The notes: a model not told the origin generated them from the letters alone. Shown: positions 1-12,929, counted from the stretch's first letter. The stretch: DNA of 64,000 nt from Yponomeuta sedellus (GCA_934045075.1 OW203736.1:8447109-8511108); one strand, 5' to 3'. Program-made: numbers and translations.

Positions 1-551
<551 letters not shown>

Positions 552-586
552 TTAGCTAACATTGATGTAAAAAGGGATAAGTTTTT

Positions 587-2781
587 TTGGACTGCACAAA
601 GTTCGTTGCAAACCAGCCTAAGTCAGATAAATCAGCTGAAATAATTAGGATCTATCAGAATAGATCTTCTGTTTTCTTAACTGCACAAAATGAGGGTAAT
701 GTTCTAAACATGTTACAATATCAAAAAAATCTTATGTTTCTATTAATTTTATATAAAATATTTGTGTTCATTGTTTCAGATGATAACATAAGTAGTGACG
801 AAGATCCTTTCTCAGATACAGATTCTGTCGTGGATCCTATGTATGTACCTGAAACATCTACTTCACACTATTCTGACAGTGATGAACCTGGTGTAAATGA
901 TGAAGCCAGCCATCAACTGAACCGGGAGACCGACAATCCGATGCATCCTCAGAATGAAGTGGCCCAAGATTATCTAAATGAACACCAGCAGGAGAAACTT
1001 TTAATAAGAAAACGTAAATCCCAATCAGCTTTGTGGAAAAGAAATAAACAAAAACAGCTAAGACTTGAAGGAGAAAGAGCACTTGTCACAAAAAGGAAAT
1101 GTAGTAAGAGGGAAATCAGTACAACAAGTACATTGTCGTTGTCATTATAAATGTGGAGAATTTTTTTCTTTGACAGGCAGAAAATATTTCAAAATTATTT
1201 AAAACTTCCCGACGACTGATCCAGATGGAGCTTTATCAGCAGTTGTGTTACTAAACAGGAACCTAAAAGGCGTTACCTCCGTACACAACTTGGTACAAAT
1301 CAACGCGGCAATGACGACAACAATATTTCCAGGAAAAAAATCACTTTCTCCTACACTCTAATGTTGTCTGGAAAAAAACATCAAGTGTGCAAAAAATTTT
1401 ATTTGGCAACGCTTGATATTTCAGGAAAAAAAGTCGAAACAGCGATGAGAAAGTCAGCTTTAAGCGGTGTTGTGGAGGAAGACAAACGGGGCAAAAATCC
1501 AGCACCAAATCGTATTTCAGAAGAAAAAAAAAGATGTGTTTAGAAACCATATCAAGTCTATACCTGTAACTGACTCACATTATTGTAGAAGCAGTAGCAA
1601 GCGAAAATACCTACCCTCTGGCTTAAGTGAGATGCGTTAATACCAGGACTATGTTGCATTCTGCAAGGAACATGAAATGGAACCAGTAAGCTCCTCCTAC
1701 TACACACACATTTTTACCAACGAGTTTAATTATGGTTTCCATCGACCAAAGAAAGACATGTGCGATTATTGCACACAGTTTAGCAACAAATCTGTAAATG
1801 AGCAACTAGAGGCTAAAGCTGAACATGAGCTGCATCTTACACGCAAACAAGAAGCTCGTGATCATAAAAAAGATGACAATAAACGAGCGAAAAATGATCC
1901 AACATTCCATGCTTATACAATGGACATGGAAAAGATATGGTGACACCACACCTAAAAATTGGGCAACTTTATTATAAAATAAAATTAAAAACTTTGAACT
2001 TCACAGTATATAACCTTGCAGACAAGCAAGCTACTAACTATATGTGGCACGGCACAAAAGGCGCATCCGAAGTTTCGACATGTCTTTGGGATTTACTTAC
2101 GAAACTGAATCCTACAGTGACTGAAGTAACATTCTTTTCTGATACTGCCGCAGGACAAAATCGCAACTCCATACTGTCAGCAATGTTTTTACGGGCTGTT
2201 CGAGATCTATCAATACAAACAATAAATCAAAAATTTATGGAATCGGGGCATTCCGATATGGAGTGTGATAGTGTCCATTCCACAATAGAAGGCCGTGCAA
2301 AACATTCAAGCATTTTTGTCCCTGTAGGCTGGTACACAGTTGCAAGAACTGCCTAAGTTGAATTACCTACATACAAGGTCATAGAAATGCATTACAAAGA
2401 ATTTCTGGACTTCAAATCCTACAGTCAAAAACAAATAACTAATTGAAATAAAGCATAAAATGGGGAGGTAATGAGATGGCTGGATGTAAAATGGTTACAG
2501 TACCGGAAAAATTAGTACACAGCAATATATTAAAAAACACAAGTCAACTTGGGTTCAAAAAACTTACCATCCGAAGAACAAGTAGAAAACTTCCTTCAAC
2601 GTCTGATATAGTACTTTCTCTTTACAAGAACTAGTCACCAATTGAGAAAAAGAAACTGGACGACCTGCAACAACTCTGCATGAATGGAACTATCCCATCT
2701 GCCTACCATGAATTCTACATTATAAGTTTGAATTCGTCAATTAATGATGGTGCATCCGACGAGTCGGAAGTTGAAGATTAA
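587..2781 (+). pseudogene. Decayed transposase-like gene (possibly Sola-type)
   Basis: A broken coding region readable in several frames. After a TTTCAG acceptor near 779 comes an acidic stretch (SSDEDPFSDTDS) and a basic KRK-rich part (to 1147). Next are a segment at about 1290-1543, a Cys-bearing piece (KDMCDYCTQF, 1677-1943), a segment with SDTAAGQNRN and GHSDMECDS (1937-2356), and a tail ending at a TAA at 2779-2781. At least three frameshifts or stops separate them. The order of motifs matches a multicopy family of uncharacterised transposase-like proteins of insects and Hydra. I think these are Sola-type DDE enzymes, but the superfamily is an inference. The conserved D in SDTAAGQ may be catalytic. 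Not functional as it stands. Confidence 0.6.
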
Positions 2782-2821
2782 TAGAGTATGACTGATTTAA
2801 TTGACAAATATTAAAATAATT

Positions 2822-3008
2822 ATATTATTTTTATTTTTAATGCACTAACCCGTGCTAAGGAAAATTTTAAAAAACCTATTTAGAGGCTAAAAATTCTACC
2901 CATGCCGGGATTCGAACCCGCGCGCACCGCTGGCACGGATAGCCAGAGGTCGCGGGTTCGAATCCCGGCATGGGTGGAATTTTTAGCCTCTAAATAGGTT
3001 TTTAAAGC
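2822..3008 (-). mobile_element. Fold-back tRNA-derived SINE, copy 1
   Basis: Flanked by the 12-bp duplication ATTAAAATAATT (2810-2821 and 3009-3020). Read on the minus strand it runs from AAAACCTATTTAGAGGC through an antisense and then a sense copy of a tRNA 3' half (B-box-like GGTTCGAATCC on each arm), then AGCCTCTAAATAGGTTTT, and ends in an A-rich tail GCATTAAAAATAAAAAT. The arms pair as a hairpin with a short centre around the former anticodon stem. Caveat: the right-hand duplication also resembles part of the element's own tail. Confidence 0.85.
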
Positions 3009-3020
3009 ATTAAAATAATT

Positions 3021-3431
3021 TATAAAATTAATAATCTTTTTCTTTTACCTATTACTTAGGTACAACAACTAACTAAAATATTCTCAAAACTTTAAAAATA
3101 ATGTATGATCGCACTTAAATCGAACTTAATTAATTTAAAAACTATAATTACTACCTTCTCACAAAAAAATGTGATAATCTGCACAAAAATAGAGGAGATA
3201 CAACGAAAACAAATTTTTATGTACGCACCTATTATTTAAAGTGTCGATAGCATAAAACCAATTTAGTGTGTAAATAACTCACTTTACCACTGAGGCGACG
3301 ATTTAAACTGTTTAAAAGGAATTCTTACAAAAATAATTTAACGCCCCTTTAATACCACAAGACTCATGGGCCCAACCACAACAATGTTTACATTGAAACC
3401 ATTCCACTTTACTTTTGCTATAACATCCACT
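3021..3431. other. No recognised feature
   Basis: AT-rich sequence between the SINE and a pogo-type fragment. I see no open frame, repeat or motif that I can name. Confidence 0.5.
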
Positions 3432-3800
3432 TCATACTACGCATTTTTCATTATCTGCTTTTGTTTTCTTGTTTAGTTTTGTTTTCCTTGCACCTCTGTT
3501 CTTTATTATTTGTGACAACATCTCGTCATCTTCAGAGTCATTATCCGTGGATTCATCATGTAGTGATATGTTACAACTGTCACTGCTGTCGTCTTTTACC
3601 GTAGTTAAGTAGTTTAATTGACTTCTTGGTGACCATCTTCTTTCCAAGCTTTTTCTTCTGTTTTGAATTCTTCAATTTTGTCTTTTTCCGGGGTATCTGT
3701 TATAATAGCAGACGTCATTTTACGATTCTGTCTGGTTTTTTGCCTTGGAGCTGCTTTTAAAAATGGTTGTTGTGACTTGTAATTGGTTTTATTTTTATGT
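3432..3800 (-). pseudogene. pogo-type (DDE_1/jerky-like) transposase C-terminal fragment
   Basis: The minus strand encodes a basic stretch followed by TDTPEKDKIEE, a motif found at the C-terminal end of pogo/Tigger-type transposases. A frameshift near 3640 leads into an acidic tail (DNDSEDDEM) and a lysine-rich end (KLNKKTKADNEK). Only the last 100 or so residues remain, and the catalytic core is absent. A longer relic of a related pogo-type element lies at 19.1-20.4 kb on the same strand. It could belong to another DDE_1 family. Confidence 0.5.
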
Positions 3801-4270
3801 TTAGAGGTGAGCTGTCAGCTGTCAAATCGGCGAGACGTATTGCGAAGTACTCCTACTAATTTAACCCAAAAAGCGTGTTAAAAGTGTACCTAGTGCTCTA
3901 TTGTGCCTTTATTGGCGATCCTCAGTGTATTCCGAAACCACCTCATATGTTTGTAGGGCAAAAAAGTGACCGTGAAAGTGAATTTTCAGCCTCGAAAATC
4001 TATATAGTAGTTTGAGGTTACACTTGTAACTGTCATATTTGAGTCATAAACAGAAATACCCGCAACTAAAACCGAAAATTGTCTGACATCTCTCACTGCG
4101 TTTGGTTCTTACAGAACCATATTAAAAGCCTCCATAAATGTTCGCCGAACATAGCGCTTAGTTCTACTCTATCTACGGCTTAACTGAAGAAAGATTGACG
4201 AACACCTGTCATCGCGTTCCGCTCCACTCAATCTAAACTACCAACATGAAGTAAACTCGTAACGACGACT
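3801..4270 (+). other. Probable 5' flank/UTR of the Jockey element
   Basis: Non-coding sequence leading into the Jockey ORF1 start at 4271. The exact 5' end of the retrotransposon could not be placed because I found no target duplication. Confidence 0.35.
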
Positions 4271-5550
4271 ATGGCTAACAACAAACAAATGGTGCAACAA
4301 GCCTTGCATAAAGGGCTTTTTCATACTAGCCCACGGACTCAGTCCCTGGGCGAAAACAGCACTGGAAACAATGAGACGACCGTAAGTGTTTCAACACATG
4401 AACAGTGGCAAACGGTAGTAAACAAAAAGAGACCCCTCAGTAGTCCGGAAGATAGACAAAAGCCGCAATCCAAACAATCCAAAGCAGATACATACTGGCT
4501 GAGTCAACCTGTCACACTTTCAAATAGTTTTTCTCTATTGGAGGAAGAAGCACCATATGTTCAAAATAACCCAATGAAACAATCAGAAAACACAGAAAAA
4601 ACACCAAGACCACCTCCAATTTTTGTAGACAAAGTAAGCAATATTCAACCCTTACTTGAACTACTCAATGAACATGCCAAAGACAACTATGTCCTGAAGG
4701 TGCTGCGTAATGATCAAGTGAAGATCCAACCAAAAATACCTGAAATGTACACAGTTATAGTGAAAGAACTAGAACAAAAAGGAACAGAGTTCTACACCTA
4801 TAAGCCTAAACAAGAAAGAGCCTACAAAGCGGTCTTAAAAAATATTCATCCGTCTACCTCCTTACATGAAATAAAAGACGCTTTAACTGAACTTGGGCAC
4901 TCAGTTACAAATATCTGGAATGTCAAAGCGAGAGTGACCAAAATACCTCTACCTATATTTTTTATTGAATTCCTACCAAGCGGTAACAATAAAGAAATAT
5001 TCCAAATAAAATACCTCCTTCACTGTCAAGTAAAAGTTGAAGAACCAAGGACAAAACGTGAGATACCGCAGTGTTCCAAATGCCAACAATATGGACACAC
5101 AAAAGCTTATTGTCGGAGACAGCCAAAATGATTAAATGCGCTGGCGACCATTCTTCGGCAGACTGTCAAAGAAAAACAAGATCTGATGATGTTAAATGCA
5201 TCCTATGCAATGGAAACCATCCAGCTAACTATAAGGGATGTATAGTATATCAAGACCTTCTAAAAATTAAATATCCTGCACTAAGACAAAAAACAACACA
5301 CGACACAGCCCAACCTTCAAACACTAAGCCAATTACCTATTCTTATGCTAAAGCTGTGAAAAACTCACAGGAATCACAACCGAAATGCTACAGCGCTGGT
5401 GAAGACAGTAGAAACCAACCAAACGAACTGAAGGAATTGATGACAATGATGCAGCAAATCATGCAGCAAATCATGCAGCAACTAACCTCAGTAACAAACC
5501 TCTTGGTTTCAATGACGTCAAAGCTATCAAGTTCGATTCGATTAAACTAG
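4271..5550 (+). pseudogene. Jockey ORF1 (gag-like), frameshifted
   Basis: The protein starts MANNKQMVQQ and has a long polar N-terminus. A PRE_C2HC-type region follows (about residues 140-265, with PSTSLHEIKDALTELGHSV), then a first zinc knuckle CSKCQQYGHTKAYC. A frameshift at about 5095-5131 breaks the frame. The rest continues in the next frame with CAGDHSSADC and CILCNGNHPANYKGC, a glutamine/methionine-rich tail and a stop at 5548-5550. In this family the protein binds element RNA and helps its transport to the nucleus. The order PRE_C2HC followed by three knuckles is diagnostic of Jockey-type mobile-element proteins. It overlaps the start of ORF2. Confidence 0.88.
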
Positions 5551-8148
5551 TCCTATGGAACGCCAATGGGCTATCCAAACACTTCCTTGAAGTAAAAACT
5601 TTTCTTAATCAACACAATATTGACATTATGTTAATAACGGAGACTCACTTTACAGAAAAAAGTCACTTTAACATGCCAGGGTATAAACTCTTCCATACCA
5701 TGCATCCAGATAGAACAGCACATGGAGGAAGTGCTATACTTGTGAAAAACAACATTCGGCACTTCGAAATGAAACCATACTGTTCGGAAATTATCCAAGC
5801 TACAAACATCACAATAGAGGATTGGAAAGGCCCTGTAGTAATAAGTGCTGTGTACAGCCCTCCCAAGCACAATCCTACAGTAGCTGAATACAGCGAGTTT
5901 TTTAACCATCTTGGCAGAAGATTTGTAGCCGGCGGCGACTATAACGCTAAGCATACTCACTGGGCTTCAAGAATTACAACCACCAAAGGACGAAAATTGC
6001 TACAAACCATTGGCGCTCTAAAACTAAAAGTAGTAACATCCGGCAATCCTACTTATTGGCCGACTGACCGCAAGAAGGTGCCTGATCTCATTGATTTTTG
6101 CATAACAAGAGGTATAAATACAGAAAAAGTTCTATGCAGCAGTAGTTGTGAACTCTCATCAGATCACTCACCAGTTTTTGTTACGCTAAATATGAATGTT
6201 GTTCAAATGCCCCGTCCTTGCAAACTACACCACCGAAAAACGGACTGGGAGCTTTTTCGACACCTACTTTCCCTAAGACTGGATACCAAAGTTAGTCTTC
6301 AAAGTGATGCAGATATAGATAACGCTGTAGAACACTTCAGTCAAACTGTACAACAATCATGTTGGGAAGCTACTCCGGAACCCAAAGAAAGACAAGCTCC
6401 TCAATGTTCCCAGAAAGTTCGAGACTTGATTGCTGAAAAACGCAGATTAAGAAAAATCTGGCAAACAAATAGGTATCCCAGTAATAAAAAGAATCTTAAC
6501 TACATCACGGCTAAACTAAAATCAGTATTGGAGGAAGTGCGAAATGAAGGCGTTCAAAAATACCTTAGGAGCCTAGATGGCACAGCAGGTAGTGACTACT
6601 CACTATGGAAAGTGACCAAAAAACTTAATCATCCCCATCTTCAACAACCTCCAATCTGAAAATCAAATGGCACATGGGCAAATGATGACATGGACAAAGC
6701 AAATACATTTGCTAACCACCTAGAGCGTGTGTTTATTCCCCACCCAGACGAAGGATCTACTAAGAGACAGGATGTGGCGGACACGCTAGCCATACCATAT
6801 CAGCTAGATCCCCCGATACAGAAATTTGCTAAACGCGAGATACTTGCAGCAATAATAAACCTAGTCAACCACAAATCTCCTGGATATGACCTGATAACGC
6901 CAACTACACTGAAACAGTTACCTGAGGAGGGAGTTTACTTCCCCAAATTATCATGGTAGTGAAGCCTGGTAAACCTGTGGATGATGTGAAATCATACCGT
7001 CCCATAAGTCTGCTGCCAATTGTGTCTAAACTTCTTGAGACATTATTCTTAAAGAGACTAATGCCTATTATCTATGAAAGAAAACTGATACCAGAACATC
7101 AATTTGGATTCAGGCAAAGGCATAGCACTATTGAACAAGTACACAGACTGGTGGAGAAAATAAACGATACCTTTGAAAGAAAAGAATACTGCTCAGCGGT
7201 ATTCCTAGATATTTCACAGGCTTTTGACAGAGTCTGGCACCAGGGTCTACTGTACAAAATCAGGGTATCACTCCCCATCAACTTCTACCAGTTTCTCAAA
7301 GCCTACCTTAGTGACAGATTCTTTCTTGCAAAGCATGGACAAGATTTGACAAACCTACACCCTATATTGGCGGGAGTGCCCCAGGAAGCGTCCTGGGACC
7401 GGTCCTCTACATCTTGTATACGGCGGACCTTCCTGTCAGTAGTGAAGTCATAACAGGAACATTTGCAGATGACACAGCTGTACTTGCTTCTGATGCTGAT
7501 CCCATAAATGCCTCTAAAAAACTCCAATCTAGTATAGACGCAATAGCCTCCTGGCTTAAAGATTGGAGAATCAAAGCAAATGAAACAAAGTCAGTTCAGG
7601 TTACCTTCACTACCAGAAGAGACACATGTCCTCCAGTTACACTAAATGGAAAACATATCCCACAGGAAGATGACATCAGATACCTAGGAATTTACTTGGA
7701 TAGACGTCTTACATAGAGGAAACATATATTTACAAAGCGCAAAGCCCTAGGTCTGAAACTCAGAAACCTTCACTGGCTCCTCAACAGTAAATCACAAATG
7801 TCGTTAGAATGCAAACTGCTTATCTACAAATGTATTCTGAAGCCTATCTGGAGTTATGGTATCCAACTTTGGGGCACAGCTGCAAAATCTAACACTGACA
7901 TATTACAGAGATTTCAGTCCAAAACACTAAGATTAATAATAAACGCTCCTTGGTATGTCACAAACGAGCGCATTCACCGAGATCTAAACATGCCTACAGT
8001 GGAACAGGAAATAAAATCCAACCTTACACGGTATAGAGACAGACTGAGTAACCACCCAAATGCCCTGGCATCAAAACTGATGACAAACCCAGTTACCTTC
8101 AACAGGCTGAAAAGGAGAGCACCCCAAGATATGCTGAAAGCCAACTAA
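5513..8148 (+). pseudogene. Jockey ORF2 (endonuclease-reverse transcriptase), broken
   Basis: Reading begins within the end of ORF1, with LVLWNANGLSKH. The APE-type endonuclease follows: LITETHF, then a GGDYNAKHTHW motif and SSDHSPV near 6160. The RT contains SYRPISLLP, FGFRQRHST, FLDISQAFDRVWH and, after a frameshift, FADDTAV near 7460 (the catalytic box). A C-terminal part reading LNMPTVEQEI lies before the stop at 8148. Breaks seen: a stop at 6657-6659, a frameshift at about 6950, a frameshift at about 7390 just after GVPQ, and a stop at 7714-7716. The order of motifs and the C-terminal tail fit Jockey. It is inactive. Confidence 0.9.
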
Positions 8149-8281
8149 AACAATAAAAATTTATATAGAGAATGAAACAGTGGCCTCATTCCCTGCAAGC
8201 CCAGATAAAATTCAAACAAAACTATTGCTAAATGTTCCAGCTAACAGTTGCAATAAAACGAGGAAGATAAAAAAAAAAAAA

Positions 8282-8666
8282 TGATTACTATTAGAATTTT
8301 GAAAATAACGTAGGCACCAAACAAAACTTTATCCTAGACAGCTTGCAATAACGAGAAACGACAGGAAAAGGTTGGTGATGAAGGAAGACTTACCCCAGCC
8401 CTTGATTCGCACCGTTTCGATCGTTTTTGCTTAGTATTGGCAGTCCAAAATATTTAATTTACACACGCGGCACACCGGCTTTTTTCACACCGCCATTCGT
8501 TGTTGATATCGCATTGATGGTGGCGCCGCGGCGCAGGCGGCGGTGACACGATGAAACTAGATGTCCGCAGAAATGCGGTTGCGCGCGAAATTCAAACTTG
8601 ATAGCGTATATTTCGGCCAAGGTGGAGTAGGGAAAATGAGGATGAAAAGGAATGCAAGCGTTAACA
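8282..8666 (-). mobile_element. BEL/Pao 3' LTR (element 1)
   Basis: On the minus strand the LTR starts TGTTAACGC and ends in CA, 385 bp, directly downstream of a purine tract. The same TGTTAACGC start is seen in the second BEL/Pao element at 49-56 kb. The partner 5' LTR is not in this window. Confidence 0.75.
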
Positions 8667-8680
8667 TACCCTCCCACTTG
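8667..8680 (-). promoter_or_regulatory. BEL/Pao polypurine tract
   Basis: Minus-strand AAGTGGGAGGG lies directly against the TG of the LTR, the position expected of the plus-strand primer. Confidence 0.6.
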
Positions 8681-9033
8681 AAATCACTAGGGATTTCATC
8701 AATAAGTTTCACACTAAAAAAATAAAAAAAAAATAATGCGAGTTCACTGAACGTGCCATTAAGGCGACGTTTGGGTTTGACATAATAGTTTAAATGTGTC
8801 GCGTTTAACCGAATTCTGCGCTCATCCAACCATAGGTAAGGAAACATTCTTATTTAGGTCATATTAAACTGTTTTTATCCAAATTTTTTTTTTTTTTATA
8901 AATTTATTGTTTACCTTTTCAACACTAAGACTATTACTGATAAAAAAATTTTGATTCGCTGGTTTTCTAACACTAATTATACAGGAGAGAATACATGTAT
9001 ACATGTGCAACATTAATAGAGATAGAAAATATA
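8681..9033 (-). other. BEL/Pao 3' untranslated region
   Basis: Between the pol stop and the polypurine tract. It contains poly-A/T runs and short frames without family similarity. Confidence 0.5.
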
Positions 9034-9440
9034 TTAATTGTCAAGAGGCAATGGACAGAGTTTTGCGACGGGTCGTCGAAAACACTCCTTCTGTGTACGA
9101 ACAGTTACCACTCGTACCACTCCGTCCAAACCAGGATGAAGAGCGGTAACCTTTCCATAACGCCACTCCAGAGGAGGCAAATTTTGATCGATGATCATAA
9201 CGACGTCTCCAACTTGAATATTGGCCCGTCCGTGGAACCACTTAACCCGCTGCTGTAGTGTGTGAAGGTAGTCAAGTTGCCAAACATGCCAGAAGCTTTG
9301 AGTTAGTTTCTGTAGCATCTGCCATCTCTCACGCGGAGAAATATTCACGTCTTGTAGTGGGGGTTCTGGCAAGGATACCAACGGACCTCCAGTTAGAAAA
9401 TGGCCAGCTGTAAGGACCGTTGTGTCCGGGGGGTATACTC
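9034..9440 (-). pseudogene. BEL/Pao pol C-terminus (DUF5641 domain), truncated
   Basis: The minus strand encodes the end of a BEL/Pao polyprotein. TAGHFLTGGPL is the conserved sequence after the integrase core. It is followed by WHVWQLDYLHTLQQR and the DUF5641 signature NLPPLEWRYGKVTALHPG, with VRTQKECFRRP near the end. The upstream integrase, RT and gag are missing. At about 9421-9450 the frame is cut by an abrupt switch to RTE-type sequence. With the LTR at 8282-8666 it forms the 3' end of one element. Confidence 0.85.
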
Positions 9441-10770
9441 AGTATACTCTTCGCACTTCTGTATAATTTGCCTCACTGTGTGAATGTGGTCTATGGTGCC
9501 ATATCCTCCGCGAAACCCGGCCTGTTCCGGCGGCTGGAACTCGTCGAGTCTCCTGGCGAGACGATTCGTGATCACTCGTGAAAACAGCTTATAGACATGG
9601 CTCAGGAGCGAGATGGGTCTATAATTCTTAAGAAGAGTTTTGTCACCCTTCTTAAAAAAGAGCACCACCAAACTCCTGTTCCACGCCTTTGGAGTTCTCC
9701 CACTGTGAAAGACGGCGTTGAAGAGCTTTTGTAGTTCCTGAATAACAGGGGCTCCTCCAACTTTCAAAAGCTCTGATGTTATTCCGTCCTCACCGGGGGC
9801 TTTTCCATTTTTAAGCTGTCTCAGAGCTAACACGATCTCGTCTTGACTGACGTCAGGCAGTTCGTCGGTGTAGTGGCGTGTCAGGGTGGCTCTGGAATCG
9901 AGTTCGTCTCGTTGGGAACGAGGGGCATGTGCAGCGTATAATCGGCCATAGAAGTCGTCTATCTCGGCGGAGATCTCCGGCTTCGACAATACGGTCCTCC
10001 CGTCGTGCGTTCTTAGCTTCGTCAGGTGGCTCCTGCCAAGCTGCTGAGTGAATACTTTGGACCCTCGGTTTTGCTCTATCGCCTCTTCAATGAGGCGTGT
10101 GTTGGAGCTCCGCAGGTCGCGCCGTACCATCTTCGCAATTTGCCTGTTCAGGTTTGACCGCTCAGACGAAGTCGCTTGGGTGGTTTCCCGTCTTTTTGTC
10201 AGCAACCCGAGAGTCTCAGCCGAGAGTTTGGACTTCTTAACAGTCCACTGCGTTTTGCAGAACTTGATGCCCTCGTCCCTCAGAGTTTCGACCAGATTCT
10301 GTAGGGTCTCGTCAGCGTCGTCGGTGGGCTCTAAGGCAACAAGTCTGTCCCCGAGTAGCTGCTGGAACTTCTCGGTGCCCGCCATGATCTGGATTGGGTT
10401 AGGTCGGAGCGTGGACTTCATCAGACAGGTTCTTTCAAGCTTCAAGTTGATATTCAGAGAGCCTCGGAGAAGTCGGTGATCGGATCCGGTATTAAACCTG
10501 TTGATCACAGAGACATCTCTGAATATGTGCTTGCTATCCGTCATAATGAAGTCGATCTCATTTTTAGTCACAGTGTCGGGGCTTTGCCATGTCCACTTCC
10601 TTTGAGGCTGTTTCTTGAAGAAAGAGTTCATCAAGAATAACTCCTCTTTCTCAAGGAAGTTGACGAGCATTTGCCCCCTGTGATTCCTCACTCCATTGCC
10701 ATGCGGCCCTATTCGGGACTCGTTGCCACCTTGCCGTTAAAGTCCGGCGATTCCGATCGGCTTTAAACAA
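9421..10770 (-). pseudogene. Truncated RTE-type endonuclease-reverse transcriptase
   Basis: A long open stretch (10691 to 9393, minus) begins inside the endonuclease. A DFNGKV motif just upstream, at about 10725, is out of frame by one base. Then come SFFKKQPQRKWTWQSPD, NEIDFIM and GSDHRLL, a linker, and the start of the RT with NGKAPGEDGI, YRPISLL and PPEQAGFRGGYGT. Sequence identity is lost after RQIIQKCEEY, where BEL/Pao sequence takes over in another frame, so RT boxes with the catalytic Asp residues are absent. The 5' end is also truncated, near 10770. RTE-clade elements nick DNA and reverse-transcribe at the nick; this copy cannot. Confidence 0.88.
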
Positions 10771-10843
10771 GTAAACGCAAGTGTTTCACTCGGGATTCTA
10801 CTTGACAGAACACTTATTAAAATTCTAGCTACAAAAATCTAAA

Positions 10844-10937
10844 TCGTAATAAAGAAATCAACAAAATAGAATCAAACGTATAGCGTTACGTCGTAATAAA
10901 GAAATCAACAAAACAGAATTAAACGTATAGAGTTACG
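10844..10937. repeat. 47-bp tandem duplication (2 copies)
   Basis: A unit starting TCGTAATAAAGAAATCAAC and ending GTTACG occurs at 10844-10890 and 10891-10937 with a few substitutions. Confidence 0.9.
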
Positions 10938-11959
10938 CATTATAGGAACAAAATACTTTCATACAGAAACATCTTATTTCCTTACAAATACTAAATTATA
11001 GCTTCGTTTTCATTACTTGGATTATTTTTTCCATCATTGTTTATATTATTATTGCCACCATTATTAGTATTTTCGTCATTGGGATTATGGTTACCATCAT
11101 CATCATTCATATTAACTTCACCATCATTATGTATATTTTCTTCACCATCATATTAATTATGAAATTAGTATTGTTTTCACCGTCATCATTAGCATTATCT
11201 GAACTTATTTGATTCTGAGGCTTAAGTTGAACTCTTTTGGGTTGTAATTTCCTTATTTTCTTGCTTGACTGACGAATGTTTTTGGATGTCTTTCTTTTTA
11301 AAGCATTTCTAAATATGTTTTTAAAAAAATTTTCGTTATCTTGGACTGTGTACGTGTTGTCCCAATAATAGATCATTTGAAAAAAAAACTTCAATATGTT
11401 TTTATATTTTTTGAAGCCTTTTTTAAGATCATCTCCACGACTTCCTCCAGTCCAGGAGCACTGGCAAAGGAACTCTTTGGTGAACATTAAACCTAAAAGT
11501 CTATAAGCACAATTAGAGCCTGATCCTGGTGCCGTAGAACATAATATTGCATACAGTTCCAAATGTGTTTTAAGTATTTTAGGGCACGATAGTCCTTTTT
11601 CGAGTTTCTCCAAGCTTTCGATGTTATCGACAACATCCATACGCATCCTTTTAGTTTCTATTCCTTTAGCTTGAGCTAAAGTTGTAACTGTAATATTTTC
11701 TGTACTTTTTCCCTGTATTTCTTGTAACTGAACGGACATTTCCGCGAGTTTTCTCATTATTTTATTTTGGTTGTCCAAAATTGCAGTTTGTATGTCGTAT
11801 ATATTATTAATTTGGGTTGTCATATTTTGATCGTTGGTATTATAATACTCGTAGTGTACTTATTGAGGCGTATTTTCTTGCTCCTCAGTGGATATTGTAT
11901 AAACTGTTTCATCAATAATATAGGGCTGCTGGTTGGTTAGAATTGACGTTTCTGGATTT

Positions 11960-12215
11960 TTTTGTATGGTTGGATCTGCTTGTGTGAATGGACCTGCTTG
12001 TATGGTTGGACTTGCTGGTATGGTTGGACCTGCTTGTATGGATGGACATGCTGATATGGTTGGACCTGCTTGTATGATTGGACCTGCTTGTATGGTTGGA
12101 CGTGCTTGTGTGAATGGACCTGCTTGTATGGTTGGACTTGCTGGTATGGTTGGACCTGCTTGTATGGGTGGACATGCTGATATGGTTGGACTTTCTTGTA
12201 TGATTTGACTCGCTT
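11960..12215. repeat. 18-bp coding minisatellite with 126-bp higher-order repeat
   Basis: Units of GGACCTGCTTGTATGGTT and variants encode the hexapeptide TIQAGP on the minus strand. The variant block starting TGTGTGAATG recurs at 11981 and 12107, a spacing of 126 bp or seven units, so a block of seven was duplicated. All units keep the reading frame. Confidence 0.92.
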
Positions 12216-12279
12216 GAATAGTTGAAGTTGGTTGTTTTACTTTTTTCTTTGGGTTTCCAGACTTAATCTGCAACAATGC

Positions 12280-12929
12280 ATAAGAACCTTTTTGAATGAT
12301 TGTAGAAAAATCAACTGTAAATTATTTAAAAACAAATAATTCTGACAATTACTTATAACCAGTTAGTTGTTTAAGGCCGGGTTCTCCGAGCGCACCGATT
12401 TGTATGGGACTTATTGCGCTGCGCGAGCGAATAGTGGGGGAAAAAGTAGGCATATTTGAAATCACAGAAATGCACTTCCATCTTTTGCAATTTTGACGAC
12501 CGAGGTCACTAGCTTATTCAATGATAATAATTTTGACATATTTTTCATTATCCAAAACTCAGTTTGGCTCAAATAAAAACATATTTAGTTATAATTTAGA
12601 CTCATGTTCGCGATTTTTTTTTGATGCAGTAAAGTTTAAAAAAATCATAAAAATTATGACCGACGACCCTAGATAAGATATTGAAAATTACTATGTAATT
12701 TTTTCAGATTTTAAATACTAATAATGTGAGAATAAAAAGCATTTTAGGTTGCCGTTTTTTGGGGTACGGTCGAATAACACCGCCTTAAAACAATGGGCAA
12801 CGCGGCTGCCAGCTAGATACAGACTCAATTTTCTTAGTTTGTCATTCATATTTTTACTTTAAATTATAATATGATGTGTAAAATGACAATGGATGTGGAG
12901 ATAAAATAAATAAGTAGGTATTAATTTAC
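12280..12929 (-). other. Intron of the DUF4806-type gene
   Basis: Bounded by a GT donor at 12929-12928 and a CAG acceptor at 12270-12268. It is AT-rich, with no gene seen inside. Confidence 0.55.

Larger units (their letters stand above)
4271..8281 (+). mobile_element. Jockey-clade non-LTR retrotransposon, inactivated
   Basis: Two-ORF LINE ending in a poly-A run at about 8269-8281. ORF1 is a nucleic-acid-binding protein with CCHC knuckles; ORF2 carries an endonuclease and reverse transcriptase of Jockey type. Several frameshifts and stops break both ORFs. A BEL/Pao LTR starts at 8282, immediately after the poly-A, which suggests that the LTR element integrated into the A-tail. Confidence 0.9.

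Noticed and set aside
2822..3008. MITE of a DNA transposon, suggested by the inverted ends
   Set aside because: Target duplications vary from 11 to 14 bp between copies and an A-rich tail is always on one side. This fits LINE-driven insertion, not a fixed-size transposase cut.
8557..8847. 96-codon minus-strand frame
   Set aside because: It spans the BEL/Pao 3' UTR, polypurine tract and LTR, so it is not a gene.
11933..12208. 91-codon plus-strand frame over the minisatellite
   Set aside because: Antisense shadow of the in-frame repeats; no start context or domain.
11960..12215. CRISPR-like array
   Set aside because: Units are adjacent 18-bp repeats without spacers and encode a hexapeptide; the window is eukaryotic.
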